Below, one piece after another: positions 7,151 to 16,447 of a stretch of DNA of 64,000 bases (the stretch's first letter is position 1; each line of letters starts with the position of its first letter). Source of the DNA: Pseudomonas persica (GTDB lineage: Bacteria > Pseudomonadota > Gammaproteobacteria > Pseudomonadales > Pseudomonadaceae); contig NZ_OLKL01000011.1 of the NCBI RefSeq assembly GCF_900291015.1, positions 1-64,000 on the forward strand, given 5' to 3'. Under the pieces are notes generated by a model, which saw nothing but the letters and a program-made list of their open reading frames with translations, searched no databases and was not told the origin of the DNA. The translations under genes were made by a program, and so were the position numbers.

Positions 7151-8470
7151 TCACTCAGTGGTAATCCGCGAGTGCTTCCTTGTGTCCTTCATGGTCGCGT
7201 AAACCAGCAGCGAGCAGGCGATGCAGGCGGTGACGTACCAGTAGAAGCCGCTCTCCATGCCGGCGCTCTTGAACCACAGGGCCACGTACTCGGCGGTGCC
7301 GCCGAAGATCGACACGGTCAGGGCGTACGGCAGGCCCACGCCCAGGGCGCGGATTTCGGTAGGGAACAGCTCGGCTTTGACCACGGCGTTGATCGAGGTG
7401 TAGCCGCTGACGATGATCAGCGCCGCCATGATCAGGAAGAACGCGCCCCACCAGGTCTGGATGGTATGCAGGGTGCTGAGGATCGGTACGGTGAACAGGG
7501 TGCCGAGCACACCGAAGGCGATCAGGATCGGGCGCCGACCGATCTTGTCGGACAGACCACCGATCACCGGCTGCAGGCACATGAACAGGAACAGGGTGGC
7601 GGCCGAGATGGTGGTCGAGTCGCTGATGCTCATGCCCACGGTGTTGACCAGGTACTTCTGCATGTAGGTGGTGTAGGTGTAGAAGGCCAGGGTGCCGCCC
7701 ATGGTCAGGCCGACCACGGTCATCAGCTCCTTGGGGTGGCGCAGCAGGGTGCGCATCAGGCTTTCCTTGGCCTTTTCCTTCTTGGTGAACGAGGCGGTTT
7801 CTTCCATGCCGCGACGCAGGTACAGGGCCACCACGGCGCACAGCGCACCGATCACGAACGGTACGCGCCAGCCCCAGGCATACAGCTGCTCGGTGGTCAG
7901 GGTCTGTTGCAGGACGATCAGTACCGCCAGGGCGATGAGCTGGCCGGAGATCAGGGTCACGTACTGGAAGCTGGAGAAGAAGCCACGGCGGTCCTTGCTG
8001 GCCATTTCGCTGAGGTAGGTGGCCGAGGTGCCGTATTCACCGCCCACCGACAGGCCCTGCAGCAGGCGTGCGACGACCAGCAGGATTGGCGCGGCGACGC
8101 CGATGGTTTCGTAGCCAGGGGTCAGGGCGATGACCAGCGAGCCTGCGCACATCAGCAGCACCGAAGCCATCAATGCGGCCTTGCGGCCTTTGCGGTCGGC
8201 GTACAGGCCCATCAGCCAGCCACCGATCGGGCGCATGAGGAAGCCCACGGCGAAGATCGCGGCGGTATTGAGCAATTGTGCGGTGGAGTCGCCGGCCGGG
8301 AAGAAGGCCTTGGCGAAGTACAGCGAGAATGCGGCGTAGACGTACCAGTCGTACCATTCGACCATGTTGCCGATGGATCCGCTGAAAATCGACTTCAGGC
8401 GGCTGGCGGTGGTTTTTTCTGCGGCAGGCGCGGTGGCCGCCCCGGCGGGCAGGGAGGTGGCATTATCCAT
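7151..8470 (-). CDS. MFS metabolite:H+ symporter, 2-oxoglutarate/dicarboxylate permease type
   Basis: A 439-residue inner-membrane permease with 12 predicted helices, of the metabolite:H+ symporter branch (KgtP, PcaT, ProP relatives). Signatures are GNMVEWYDWYVYAAFSLYFA in helix 1, RPIGGWLMGLYADRKGRK after helix 2, and LQGLSVGGEYGTSATYLSE. The start MDNATSLPAG at 8470 is chosen over 8566 because it has AAGG 8 nt upstream and normal family length. A sigma-54 promoter lies about 60-75 bp upstream, and a sigma-54 activator with its sensor kinase is encoded just beyond. In P. aeruginosa the MifS/MifR pair drives an MFS 2-oxoglutarate permease with RpoN. By analogy this is a C5/C4-dicarboxylate uptake system. 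Confidence 0.88.
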   Translation of the reverse strand: MDNATSLPAGAATAPAAEKTTASRLKSIFSGSIGNMVEWYDWYVYAAFSLYFAKAFFPAGDSTAQLLNTAAIFAVGFLMRPIGGWLMGLYADRKGRKAALMASVLLMCAGSLVIALTPGYETIGVAAPILLVVARLLQGLSVGGEYGTSATYLSEMASKDRRGFFSSFQYVTLISGQLIALAVLIVLQQTLTTEQLYAWGWRVPFVIGALCAVVALYLRRGMEETASFTKKEKAKESLMRTLLRHPKELMTVVGLTMGGTLAFYTYTTYMQKYLVNTVGMSISDSTTISAATLFLFMCLQPVIGGLSDKIGRRPILIAFGVLGTLFTVPILSTLHTIQTWWGAFFLIMAALIIVSGYTSINAVVKAELFPTEIRALGVGLPYALTVSIFGGTAEYVALWFKSAGMESGFYWYVTACIACSLLVYATMKDTRKHSRITTE

Positions 8471-8528
8471 CAGGGGTACCTTCTCGTTGTTTTTGTGGAG
8501 CGCGCCGTGGCGCAGCTTGCCAAGGCAA

Positions 8529-8545
8529 TTGCAGAAGGTGTGCCA
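8529..8545 (-). promoter_or_regulatory. sigma-54 (-24/-12) promoter of the permease gene
   Basis: On the minus strand TGGCACACCTTCTGCAA gives GG-N10-GC, the RpoN spacing, with a full TGGCAC -24 box and CTGCA at -12. It lies 59-75 bp upstream of the permease start and next to a gene for a sigma-54-dependent activator. Confidence 0.65.
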
Positions 8546-8578
8546 AATGGGGGCATGGGGCTTCAAATGGGGGCGCTA

Positions 8579-8680
8579 TGCGCCCCTTCGCGGGCACGCC
8601 CGCTCCCACAGGTGCCGCGTGACGCCTGACGTGTCGCATTTCTTTGTGGGAGCGGGCGTGCCCGCGAAGGGCTGCAAGGC
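8579..8680. repeat. REP pair (REPIN-like)
   Basis: Two facing copies with the variant core GCGGGCACGCCCGCTCCCAC and GTGGGAGCGGGCGTGCCCGC, about 50 bp apart. They lie between the activator gene and the permease promoter. Confidence 0.85.
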
Positions 8681-8748
8681 AGCCCCAAAAAATCTTGTTG
8701 ATGAGCGGTTCTTTGCTTACCGGCTGAGCGCGATAAGCGGATTTCCGC

Positions 8749-10083
8749 TCATTTGCGCCCTACAAAATCCTCGCGTACCAACCCATGCCGCTGCATCTTC
8801 TCGTTCAGTGTGCGCCGCGGCAGCTGCAAGTCCTCCATCACCGCCTTGATCTCGCCCCCATGCTGGCGCAACGACGCGCGCAGGCATTGCGCCTCGAAGG
8901 CTTCCATCTGCTCGCCAAGCGATTGCCCGGCAGGCGCCACTTCGATGTTCGGCGAACCCAGCCCCAACGCATGGCGTTCCGCCGCATTGGCCAGCTCACG
9001 CACGTTGCCGGGCCAGTCATGCGACAGCAACTGCGCCAGTTGAGCGCCCGACAGCGGCGGGGCCGCACGGCCCAGCTTTTCGCCAGCGGCACGGGCAAAG
9101 TGCTCGAACAGCAGTGGAATGTCCTCACGCCGCTCACGCAAGGGCGCCAGGCGCAACTCGGCCACGTTCAGGCGATAGGCAAGGTCTTCGCGGAAACGCC
9201 CGGCGCGGGCTTCTTCGAGCAGGTCGGGCTTGGTCGCGGCAATGATGCGCAGGTCGACGCTGATGCTTTGGTTGGCCCCCAGACGCTCCAGCTTCTGCTC
9301 CTGGATCACCCGCAGCAGCTTGGCCTGTTGGGCCAGTGGCATGCTTTCGATTTCGTCGAGAAACACCGTGCCACCGTTGGCGTACTCCAGCTTGCCGATG
9401 CGCTTGCCCTGGGCACCGGTAAAGGCGCCGCTTTCATGGCCGAACAGTTCGGCTTCGAACAGCGATTCGGGGATGGCTGCGCAGTTGAGGGCGACGAAGG
9501 GCTTGCCGGCGCGCGGGCCAAAATCGTGCAGGCAGCGGGCCACGCGCTCCTTGCCGCTACCGGTTTCGCCACGGATCAGTACATTGACCGGCAGGCTGGC
9601 CAGGTCCAGCACCTGCCGACGCAGCTGTTGCAGGCCCTGGGACATGCCAAGTAGCGTGCCTTCCAGGCGTGACTTGAGGTCGGCCTGCTCGTGCAGCCGG
9701 CGGTTTTCCAGCACCAGCTGGCGCTTTTCCAGGGCCCGGCGCAGGCTGCCCAGCAGGTGCTGCGGGGTGAAGGGTTTTTCCAGGAAGTCGTAGGCCCCGC
9801 TGCGCATGGCTTCTACCGCCATGGGCACATCGCCGTGGCCGGTCAGCAGAATCACCGGCAAGTCGGGGTCGTCCGCCTGCAAGCGTTCGAGCAATTGCAG
9901 GCCATCGATGCCCGGCATGCGCACATCGCTGATGATCACCCCGGGAAAATGCCGCGGCAGGTGCGCCAGGCATTCCTCGGCGCGGGCGAACAGTTGCACG
10001 CTGAAGCCGGACAGGCTCAACCATTGTTCGACCGCGGTGCGGATACTGGCTTCATCATCGACGACGATCACTGAATTCAACAT
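8749..10083 (-). CDS. sigma-54-dependent response regulator, DctD/MifR type
   Basis: A 444-residue NtrC-family regulator. The receiver domain has DD at 9-10, phospho-acceptor Asp53 (ISDVRMPG) and Lys103 (LEKPF). The AAA+ domain has Walker A GETGSGKE (172-179) and the sigma-54 contact loop GAFTGA (219-224), then GGTVFLDEIE. A Fis-type helix-turn-helix at the C-terminus ends LQLPRRTLNEKMQRHGLV. It overlaps the sensor kinase gene by 7 bp, so the two are cotranscribed. The likely target is the RpoN promoter of the neighbouring permease gene. MifR of P. aeruginosa and rhizobial DctD are the nearest functional models I know. Confidence 0.92.
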   Translation of the reverse strand: MLNSVIVVDDEASIRTAVEQWLSLSGFSVQLFARAEECLAHLPRHFPGVIISDVRMPGIDGLQLLERLQADDPDLPVILLTGHGDVPMAVEAMRSGAYDFLEKPFTPQHLLGSLRRALEKRQLVLENRRLHEQADLKSRLEGTLLGMSQGLQQLRRQVLDLASLPVNVLIRGETGSGKERVARCLHDFGPRAGKPFVALNCAAIPESLFEAELFGHESGAFTGAQGKRIGKLEYANGGTVFLDEIESMPLAQQAKLLRVIQEQKLERLGANQSISVDLRIIAATKPDLLEEARAGRFREDLAYRLNVAELRLAPLRERREDIPLLFEHFARAAGEKLGRAAPPLSGAQLAQLLSHDWPGNVRELANAAERHALGLGSPNIEVAPAGQSLGEQMEAFEAQCLRASLRQHGGEIKAVMEDLQLPRRTLNEKMQRHGLVREDFVGRK

Positions 10084-11834
10084 ACAGGCTCCAGGTCACG
10101 GGGCAGGGTAAGGCTCAGGCGCGCGCCGCCGGGCAGGTTTTCGGCCTGCAGTTGGCCACCGGCCTCGTGGACGATGCCGTAGGAAATGGCCAGCCCCAGC
10201 CCCAGGCCCTCGCCAACCGGCTTGGTGGTGAAGAACGGGTCGAAGACCTTGGCCAGGTCGGCCTCGGCAATGCCGCCACCCGAATCCAGCACACTCAGGC
10301 GCCACCGCTCGCCGTCGGGCTCGATGCGGATCTCCAGGCGTTTGTAGCGCTTGTCGGCCATGGCGTCGAGGGCATTGCGCAGCAGGTTGATCAGCACCTG
10401 TTCCAGGCGAATGGCATCGCCGCGCACCCAGGCCGGGCGCGCCAGGTACAGGGCAACCTCCACTTCCTCGCTGCGGATGCGTGCTTCCAGCAGGTGCAGG
10501 GCCTGGTCGACTACAGTGGCCAGGTCGAGGCGTTCGCGCAGACCGACCGGGCTGTTGCGGGCGAAGGTTTTCAGGTGGCTGGTGAGCGCGGCCATGCGCG
10601 TGAGCATCTGCTCCAGCGGTTCCAGCGCCTGGCGTGCTTCGTCATGGCGACCATGGTCGAGCAGCAGGCGCAGGGTTTCCAGCTGCATGCGCTGGGTGGT
10701 CAGCGGCTGGTTGATTTCATGGGCCATGGCTGCCGACATCTGCCCCAGCGCGGCCAGCTTGGCCGATTGCACCAGGCCCTCCTGGGCGGTGCGCAGCTCA
10801 CGGGTGCGTTCCTCGACTTGGCGCTTGAGCTCCTCCCGGCTGCGCTGGCGCAGGCGGGCCAGGCGCAGGCGCTGGCTGACGAACAGCGCCGCGAACACCA
10901 GGCTCAGCCACACGGCGGCAGCGCCGAGGGCGGCATTGCGGCCGTCGGCGGCGACCTGTGGCTTGCGCAGCAGGTGCAAGGTCCAGTTCTCGCCCGTCAG
11001 CGGCAGGCTTTCCCACAGGTACTCGGCGCTGCCCTCCGGGCCTTGTACGCGGCTAAGGGTGCTATTGGCGGCAAAGCGCGTCAGTACCTGGTGCAGCAGC
11101 GGCACCAGCGGTTGCTTGTCGTACTGACGGGTTTCGGCCAGCTCGGCACGGTCGGCGCCACTGAGTGGTTGCAGCTCGCGGTAGCGCCAGCCATCCTGGT
11201 TGGCGATGAAGGTGATGCCGCGGGCATCGCTGACCAGCAGGATATCGCTGCCCTGGCGCCATTCGCGTTCCAGTTCGGGGAACTCCAGCTTCACCACGAT
11301 GGCACCGAGGAAGCGGCCATGCTCGTCGTTAACCGCGCTGGCGAGGAAGTAGCCCGGCACGCCACTGGTCACGCCCACGGCGTAGAAGCGGCCACTGCCC
11401 TGGCTGCGGGTTTGCTTGAAGTAGGGCCGGAAGCCGTAGTTGGAGCCCACGTAGCTGCTGGGCAGCCGCCAGTTGCTGGCGGCGATGGCCAGGCCAGTGC
11501 GGTCGAGCAGTTCGAGGGTGGAGGAGTTGGCGGCGCCGTTGATGCGCTCGAGCTTGCGGTTCAGGGCCTCCTGCACCGGTTTGCTGACCGGGCCGCGCAG
11601 GGCGGCGATCAGTTCCGGGTCCAGCGCCAGCACGGCGGGCAGGGCGCGGTAGCGGTCGATCAGGGTGTGCAGGGCATTGGCGTACAGGCCCAGCTGCTGG
11701 CTGGCACGCCGGGCGTCGTCTTCCATCGCCTGGCGCTTGGCCTGGTGCATGGCCCAGCCGGCGCTGAAGGCGGTGCCCAGCACGATCAGCAGGGTGATCA
11801 GCCCCAGACGCAGGGCGCGAACGGAAAAGGGCAT
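10077..11834 (-). CDS. DctB/MifS-type sensor histidine kinase
   Basis: A 585-residue membrane kinase. Transmembrane helix 1 is at about 10-30, followed by a long periplasmic double-Cache sensor region (about 31-300, with YVGSNYGFRPYFKQ and YAVGVTSGVPGYFLA), then helix 2 at about 301-320. A coiled segment leads to the HisKA site MAHEINQPLT (His372). The HATPase domain has the N-box LINLLRNALDAM and G-boxes DSGGGIAEADL and GEGLGLGLAIS. The periplasmic motifs are those of C4-dicarboxylate/2-oxoglutarate sensors. It partners the regulator at 8749 through overlapping genes. Confidence 0.92.
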   Translation of the reverse strand: MPFSVRALRLGLITLLIVLGTAFSAGWAMHQAKRQAMEDDARRASQQLGLYANALHTLIDRYRALPAVLALDPELIAALRGPVSKPVQEALNRKLERINGAANSSTLELLDRTGLAIAASNWRLPSSYVGSNYGFRPYFKQTRSQGSGRFYAVGVTSGVPGYFLASAVNDEHGRFLGAIVVKLEFPELEREWRQGSDILLVSDARGITFIANQDGWRYRELQPLSGADRAELAETRQYDKQPLVPLLHQVLTRFAANSTLSRVQGPEGSAEYLWESLPLTGENWTLHLLRKPQVAADGRNAALGAAAVWLSLVFAALFVSQRLRLARLRQRSREELKRQVEERTRELRTAQEGLVQSAKLAALGQMSAAMAHEINQPLTTQRMQLETLRLLLDHGRHDEARQALEPLEQMLTRMAALTSHLKTFARNSPVGLRERLDLATVVDQALHLLEARIRSEEVEVALYLARPAWVRGDAIRLEQVLINLLRNALDAMADKRYKRLEIRIEPDGERWRLSVLDSGGGIAEADLAKVFDPFFTTKPVGEGLGLGLAISYGIVHEAGGQLQAENLPGGARLSLTLPRDLEPVC

Positions 11835-11864
11835 GGGGCGGATCCGGATGAATGGGATATCAGG

Positions 11865-11970
11865 GCCGGCCTCTTCGCGGGTGAACCCGCTCCCACAGGT
11901 ATCGCGCAGGTCATCTGCTTGCGCAGTAGCTGTGGGAGCGGGTTTACCCGCAAAAGGGCCGTTACAGGCG
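11865..11970. repeat. REP pair
   Basis: Facing copies GCGGGTGAACCCGCTCCCAC and GTGGGAGCGGGTTTACCCGC, separated by about 40 bp. They lie between the kinase start and the bglX stop. Confidence 0.9.
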
Positions 11971-11979
11971 ACCAGTCAG

Positions 11980-14274
11980 TTACAGCAGTTCAAAACTCTG
12001 CTGCTGCACCGCCTGGGAGTCCAGCCCTACCTGGACATTGAACTCCCCTGGCTCGGCAACCCGCTGCAGCTGGCCATTGTAGAACTTCAGGTCGTCCTCG
12101 TTGATGCGGAAGCTCAACGTGCGCGACTCACCCGGTTTGAGCATCAGCTTCTGGAAGTTCTTCAGCTCCTTTACCGGGCGGCTCATCGATGCCGATACAT
12201 CCTGCAGGTACAACTGCACCACGGTCTCGCCTGCCAGCTTGCCGGTGTTCTTCACCGTCACGTTGGCCTCCAGCGTGTCGCCACGCTTGAGGTCCCTGTT
12301 CGACAGCTTCAGCCCCGACAGCTCGAAGCTGCTGTAGCTCAGGCCATAGCCGAACGGGTACAGCGGGCCATTGGGCTCCTCGAAATACTGCGAGGTGTAG
12401 TTGCCCGGCTTGCCCGGCGTGAAAGGCCGGCCAATACGGGTGTGGTTGTAGTACATCGGGATCTGCCCGACCGAACGCGGGAAGGTGATGGCCAGCTTGC
12501 CGGACGGGTTGTAGTCGCCGAACAGCACATCGGCGATCGCGTTGCCGCCTTCGGTACCGGCGAACCAGGTTTCGAGGATGGCGTCGGCCTGCTCGCGTTC
12601 CCAGGCAATCGACAGTGGGCGGCCGTTCATCAGCACCAGCACCAGCGGCTTGCCGGTGGCTTTCAGGGCCTTGATCAGCTCACGCTGGCTGGCCGGGATT
12701 TCCAGGGTGGTGCGGCTCGACGACTCGTGGGACATGCCGCGGGATTCGCCGACCACTGCCACCACCACATCGGACTGTTTCGCCGCCTTCACCGCCTCGT
12801 CGATCAGCACCGCAGGCGGGCGCGGGTCGTCGACGATTTCCGGGGCATCGAAGTTGAGGAAGTTCAGGTAATCGAACATCGCCTTGTCGCCGGTGACGTT
12901 GGAACCTTTGGCGTAGATCAGCTTGGCCTTGCCCTCCACGGCGCGGCGCAGGCCTTCGCGCACGGTCACCGAGTGCACTGGTTTGCCGTCGGCAGCCCAG
13001 CTGCCCATCATGTCGATCGGCGCATCGGCCAGCGGGCCGACCAGGGCGATGGTGCCGGCCTTTTTCAGCGGCAGGGTCTGGTTGCGGTTTTCCAGCAGCA
13101 CCAGGCTGCGGCGCGCCACGTCACGCGCGGCGTCGCGGTGCAGGCGCTCGTTGCCGTAGTAGTCCTTCAGGTCGGTTTCGGCCTTGCCGATGCGCACGTA
13201 CGGGTTCTTGAACAGGCCCATGTCGTACTTGGCACCCAGCACTTCGCGCACCGCCTGGTCCAGCTCGCCCTGGGTCACTTCGCCGGACTTCAGCAGGCCA
13301 GGCAGCTCTTCGCCGTACAGGGTGTCGTTCATGCTCATGTCGATACCGGCCTTGATCGCCAGCTTGGCGGCTTCGCGGCCGTCGCGGGCGACGCCATGGC
13401 GGATCAGCTCCTGGATGGCGCCGTGGTCGCTGATGGTCACGCCCTTGAAGCCCCACTCCTTGCGCAGCAGGTCGTTCATCAGCCAGGTGTTGGAGGTGGC
13501 CGGCACGCCGTTGATCGAGTTCAACGCCACCATCACCCCGCCGGCACCAGCATCGAGTGCGGCGCGGTAGGGTGGCAGGTAGTCGTTGTACATTTTTGGC
13601 AGGCTCATATCGACCGTGTTGTAGTCGCGCCCGCCTTCCACCGCGCCATACAGGGCGAAGTGCTTGACGATGGCCATGATGCTGTCGGGGTTGGCCGGGC
13701 TGCTGCCCTGGAACGAACGGACCATCACCTGGCCGATCTTCGAGGTCAGGTAGGTGTCTTCGCCGAAGCCTTCACTGGTGCGGCCCCAGCGCGGGTCGCG
13801 GGCGATATCGACCATCGGAGCGAAGGTCATGTCCAGGGCGTCGGCTGCGGCCTCGATGGCGGCGGTGCGGCCGACCTTGGCGACGGCGTCCATGTCCCAG
13901 GTCGCGGCCATGCCCAGGCCGATCGGGAAAATGGTGCGTTCGCCGTGGACGGTGTCGTAGGCGAAGAACATCGGGATCTTCAGGCGGCTGCGCATGGCCG
14001 CGTCCTGCATCGGCCGGTTTTCGGGGGCAGTGCGTGAGTTGAAGGTGCCGCCGATGCGCCCGGCGGCAATTTCCTCGCGGATCTTATCCTTGGGCATTTC
14101 CGGCCCGATACTGATCAGGCGCAACTGGCCGATCTTCTCGGCTTCGGTCATCTGGCTGATCAGATGGTCGATGAACGCCTGCTTGTCCTGCAGGGGCGGG
14201 GCGGAGGGGGCGGCGAGGGCCGCCTGACTGGCAAGGCCCATGGCCAGGCCCAGCAAAGACAGTTTCATCATCAA
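11980..14274 (-). CDS. bglX: periplasmic beta-glucosidase BglX (GH3)
   Basis: A 764-residue glycoside hydrolase family 3 enzyme that hydrolyses terminal beta-glucosides in the periplasm. The signal peptide MMMKLSLLGLAMGLASQAALA is cleaved near residue 21. The N-terminal TIM-barrel has FAPMVDIARDPRWGRTSEGF and the nucleophile Asp283 in VTISDHGAIQEL. The C-terminal alpha/beta sandwich has GESRGMSHESSSRTTLEIP, and a fibronectin III-like domain follows (ELSGLKLS...VTVKNTGK). Full family length, no defect seen. It is monocistronic as far as can be judged. Either Met1 or Met2/3 could be the start. Confidence 0.93.
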   Translation of the reverse strand: MMMKLSLLGLAMGLASQAALAAPSAPPLQDKQAFIDHLISQMTEAEKIGQLRLISIGPEMPKDKIREEIAAGRIGGTFNSRTAPENRPMQDAAMRSRLKIPMFFAYDTVHGERTIFPIGLGMAATWDMDAVAKVGRTAAIEAAADALDMTFAPMVDIARDPRWGRTSEGFGEDTYLTSKIGQVMVRSFQGSSPANPDSIMAIVKHFALYGAVEGGRDYNTVDMSLPKMYNDYLPPYRAALDAGAGGVMVALNSINGVPATSNTWLMNDLLRKEWGFKGVTISDHGAIQELIRHGVARDGREAAKLAIKAGIDMSMNDTLYGEELPGLLKSGEVTQGELDQAVREVLGAKYDMGLFKNPYVRIGKAETDLKDYYGNERLHRDAARDVARRSLVLLENRNQTLPLKKAGTIALVGPLADAPIDMMGSWAADGKPVHSVTVREGLRRAVEGKAKLIYAKGSNVTGDKAMFDYLNFLNFDAPEIVDDPRPPAVLIDEAVKAAKQSDVVVAVVGESRGMSHESSSRTTLEIPASQRELIKALKATGKPLVLVLMNGRPLSIAWEREQADAILETWFAGTEGGNAIADVLFGDYNPSGKLAITFPRSVGQIPMYYNHTRIGRPFTPGKPGNYTSQYFEEPNGPLYPFGYGLSYSSFELSGLKLSNRDLKRGDTLEANVTVKNTGKLAGETVVQLYLQDVSASMSRPVKELKNFQKLMLKPGESRTLSFRINEDDLKFYNGQLQRVAEPGEFNVQVGLDSQAVQQQSFELL

Positions 14275-14457
14275 TTCCGTTATGGGGCCTCTGCCGTATC
14301 CATGGTGATACGCGCGCGGCCGAAGTTTTCAGGCGGCTATTGTTGTACGATTTGCAGGCATTTCTTCCAGAGGCGGATTATGCCTGAATATCTCGCCAGC
14401 GGACGAAGCCCCGAATGCCGGGACAACAACTATAAGAACGCTCAAGAGACCGATGGC

Positions 14458-15075
14458 ATGACCCCCCTCGACGAATACCATCAGCGCCAGATCGCTGAAG
14501 CCATTGCCCGTGCCGAACGGCGCACCGATGCCGAACTGGTGACGGTGCTGGCCCGCCGTGCCGATGATTACGCCTATTGGCCATTGTTCTGGGCCGCTGT
14601 GTTGGCGCTGGCCGTGCCGGGCCTGTTGCACTGGCTGCTGGGCTGGCCCGGCGTGCGTGGCTTGCTGGTGGCCAATGTGCTGCTGTTCGTCGGCCTGTGT
14701 CTGCTGCTGCGCAACCCACGCCTGGGCGGCTGGCTGATCCCCCGGGCATTGCGCCGCTGGCGCGCCTCGCGTCTGGCCCGCCAGCAGTTTCGCGAACAGA
14801 ACCTGCAGCGCACGGCAGGTGCCACGGGGGTGTTGATCTTCGTCAGCGAGGCGGAGCGGCATGTGGAGATCCTGGTCGACCGCGGCATCGAGCGCTACCT
14901 GGATGCCACCGCCCGTGCGGCCATCGTCGCCCGCTTTGCCGAACAGGTACGCCAGGGCCGCACCTTGCAGGGTTTTGTCGAGTGCATCGAGGCTTGCGGC
15001 GAGCTGCTCAGCGAGCACGTGCCGCCTACTCATTCCCGTAATGAGCTGCCCAACCGGCTGGTGATTCTCGATTGA
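14458..15075 (+). CDS. TPM-domain membrane protein
   Basis: A 205-residue protein beginning MTPLDEYHQRQIAEAIARAE. The TPM (TLP18.3/Psb32/MOLO-1) domain is split around two membrane helices (about residues 40-60 and 65-85: FWAAVLALAVPGLLHWLLGW and VRGLLVANVLLFVGLCLLL). It continues with GVLIFVSEAERHVEILVDRG and a C-terminal ECGEL-like segment. Pseudomonads often carry a pair of such genes (a LemA-linked long form and this short form). The function is not established. The start is chosen from domain position; a reading to 14164 would overlap bglX. Confidence 0.8.
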   Translation: MTPLDEYHQRQIAEAIARAERRTDAELVTVLARRADDYAYWPLFWAAVLALAVPGLLHWLLGWPGVRGLLVANVLLFVGLCLLLRNPRLGGWLIPRALRRWRASRLARQQFREQNLQRTAGATGVLIFVSEAERHVEILVDRGIERYLDATARAAIVARFAEQVRQGRTLQGFVECIEACGELLSEHVPPTHSRNELPNRLVILD

Positions 15076-15101
15076 GTCGAAACCCGCGGACTTGATGTGT
15101 C

Positions 15102-15179
15102 CCCTGTGGGAGCGGGTTCACCCGCGAATGCTGGCTTGAGGCCAGCGACGCATTCGCGGGTAAACCCGCTCCCACAGGG
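15102..15179. repeat. REP pair forming a near-perfect long palindrome
   Basis: CCCTGTGGGAGCGGGTTCAC and GGTAAACCCGCTCCCACAGG face each other. The spacer itself is palindromic (CATTCGCG partners, TGGCTTGAGGCCAG), so the whole 78 bp can form one hairpin. Confidence 0.9.
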
Positions 15180-15219
15180 TGTAGAATGCGCTCCCCGCTA
15201 TCCGAGGCACCGTTTTTCC

Positions 15220-16443
15220 ATGTCCGCCAGTTCTTCCGCCCCGTCCGCGCCGGATGCGCGCAACCGGTTTCTCGACCTGCTGAACGCCGCCCTGCATGGC
15301 AATACCCTGGTCAAGCTGGTGCTGGCGCGCCATGTCGGTGCCGACCAGACCTTGCAACGGATCATTGCCAAGCCGCTGCTGGTCAAGGGCCAGCCATGCC
15401 TGTCGCTGGTATACCGCCACCAGACCCGCGACATCACCCGCAACCTGGCACTGGATCAGGCCCAGGCGCTGGTCGCCGAGCTGCTGCCGGACAGTTTCCG
15501 CAACGCGCACCTGTTCGACGCCGACGGTGAAGTGCAGTTGACCTTCAGCAAGAAGGGCAAGCCCATGCTTCAGCGCCACGGCGCACAGGCACCGCGCGAA
15601 GCTGCCAGCAGCAGTGGCCATGACCGCGAGAAGAAGCGCTACCTGGAGCTGTCACGGCCGTTCCTGCGTGACCTCGGCGTGACTGACGCACAAGGCGCGC
15701 TGATCCCGTCCATGTCGCGCAAGTGGAAGCAGATCAACAAGTTCATCGAAGTCTTCGACCACGCCCTGGCCAGCGCCCCGGTGCCGGCGGAGCAGGCGCT
15801 GCGGGTGGCCGACTTCGGTTCGGGCAAGGGTTACCTGACCTTTGCCATGCACGACTACCTGCGCAACAGCCTGGGCCTTGAGGCACAGGTAACCGGTGTC
15901 GAGCTGCGCCAGGACATGGTCGACCTGTGCAACGCTGCCGCTTTGCGCCTGGAACACCCGGGCCTGGAGTTCCAGTGTGGCGACGTGCGTAGCGTGGTGC
16001 CCGCGGCGATCGAAGTGATGATTGCCCTGCATGCCTGCGACATCGCCACCGACTACGCCATCCACACCGGCATCCGCTGCAACGCCGCGATCATCATGTG
16101 CTCACCGTGCTGCCACAAACAGATCCGCCCGCAACTGCACAGCCCGGGGTTGTTGCAACCGATGCTGCAGTACGGCCTGCACCTTGGCCAGCAGGCCGAG
16201 ATGCTGACTGATAGCCTGCGTGCGCTGTACCTGGAAGCCTGCGGGTACGAGACCAAGGTGTTCGAGTTCATTTCGCTGGAGCACACCAACAAGAACAAGA
16301 TGATTCTTGCGGTGAAGCGGCGCCAGGCTGTGGACAACGGCGCGTTGCTGGAGAAGATTGCCCAGCTCAAGGCGTTCTATGGGGTGCAGGAGCATTGCCT
16401 GGAGACGTTGTTGCGGGTGGATGGGTTGCTGCCTGGGGCGTGA
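15220..16443 (+). CDS. class I SAM-dependent methyltransferase (Methyltransf_32/METTL25-like)
   Basis: A 407-residue protein. The N-terminal part (about 1-150) is of unknown role. The C-terminal half is a Rossmann methyltransferase with the SAM motif I DFGSGKG (198-204), GVELRQDMVDLCN as motif II, and ALHACDIATD followed by the unusual Cys-rich CSPCCHK (294-300). The HACD...CSPCCH combination is typical of the METTL25/RRNAD1-like group, whose substrates may be RNA or protein. The start MSASSSAPSAPDARNRFLDL is at 15220, just after a REP pair. It is convergent with the Tad regulator gene, 4 bp apart. Confidence 0.85.
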   Translation: MSASSSAPSAPDARNRFLDLLNAALHGNTLVKLVLARHVGADQTLQRIIAKPLLVKGQPCLSLVYRHQTRDITRNLALDQAQALVAELLPDSFRNAHLFDADGEVQLTFSKKGKPMLQRHGAQAPREAASSSGHDREKKRYLELSRPFLRDLGVTDAQGALIPSMSRKWKQINKFIEVFDHALASAPVPAEQALRVADFGSGKGYLTFAMHDYLRNSLGLEAQVTGVELRQDMVDLCNAAALRLEHPGLEFQCGDVRSVVPAAIEVMIALHACDIATDYAIHTGIRCNAAIIMCSPCCHKQIRPQLHSPGLLQPMLQYGLHLGQQAEMLTDSLRALYLEACGYETKVFEFISLEHTNKNKMILAVKRRQAVDNGALLEKIAQLKAFYGVQEHCLETLLRVDGLLPGA

Positions 16444-16447
16444 TTGT

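Noticed and set aside
7025..8629. A 534-codon plus-strand frame antisense to the MFS permease.
   Set aside because: Shadow frame; crosses a terminator and the permease promoter, low-complexity composition.
10152..14037. Very long plus-strand frames opposite the sensor kinase and bglX.
   Set aside because: The opposite strand has complete, motif-rich genes; these frames have no domain features.
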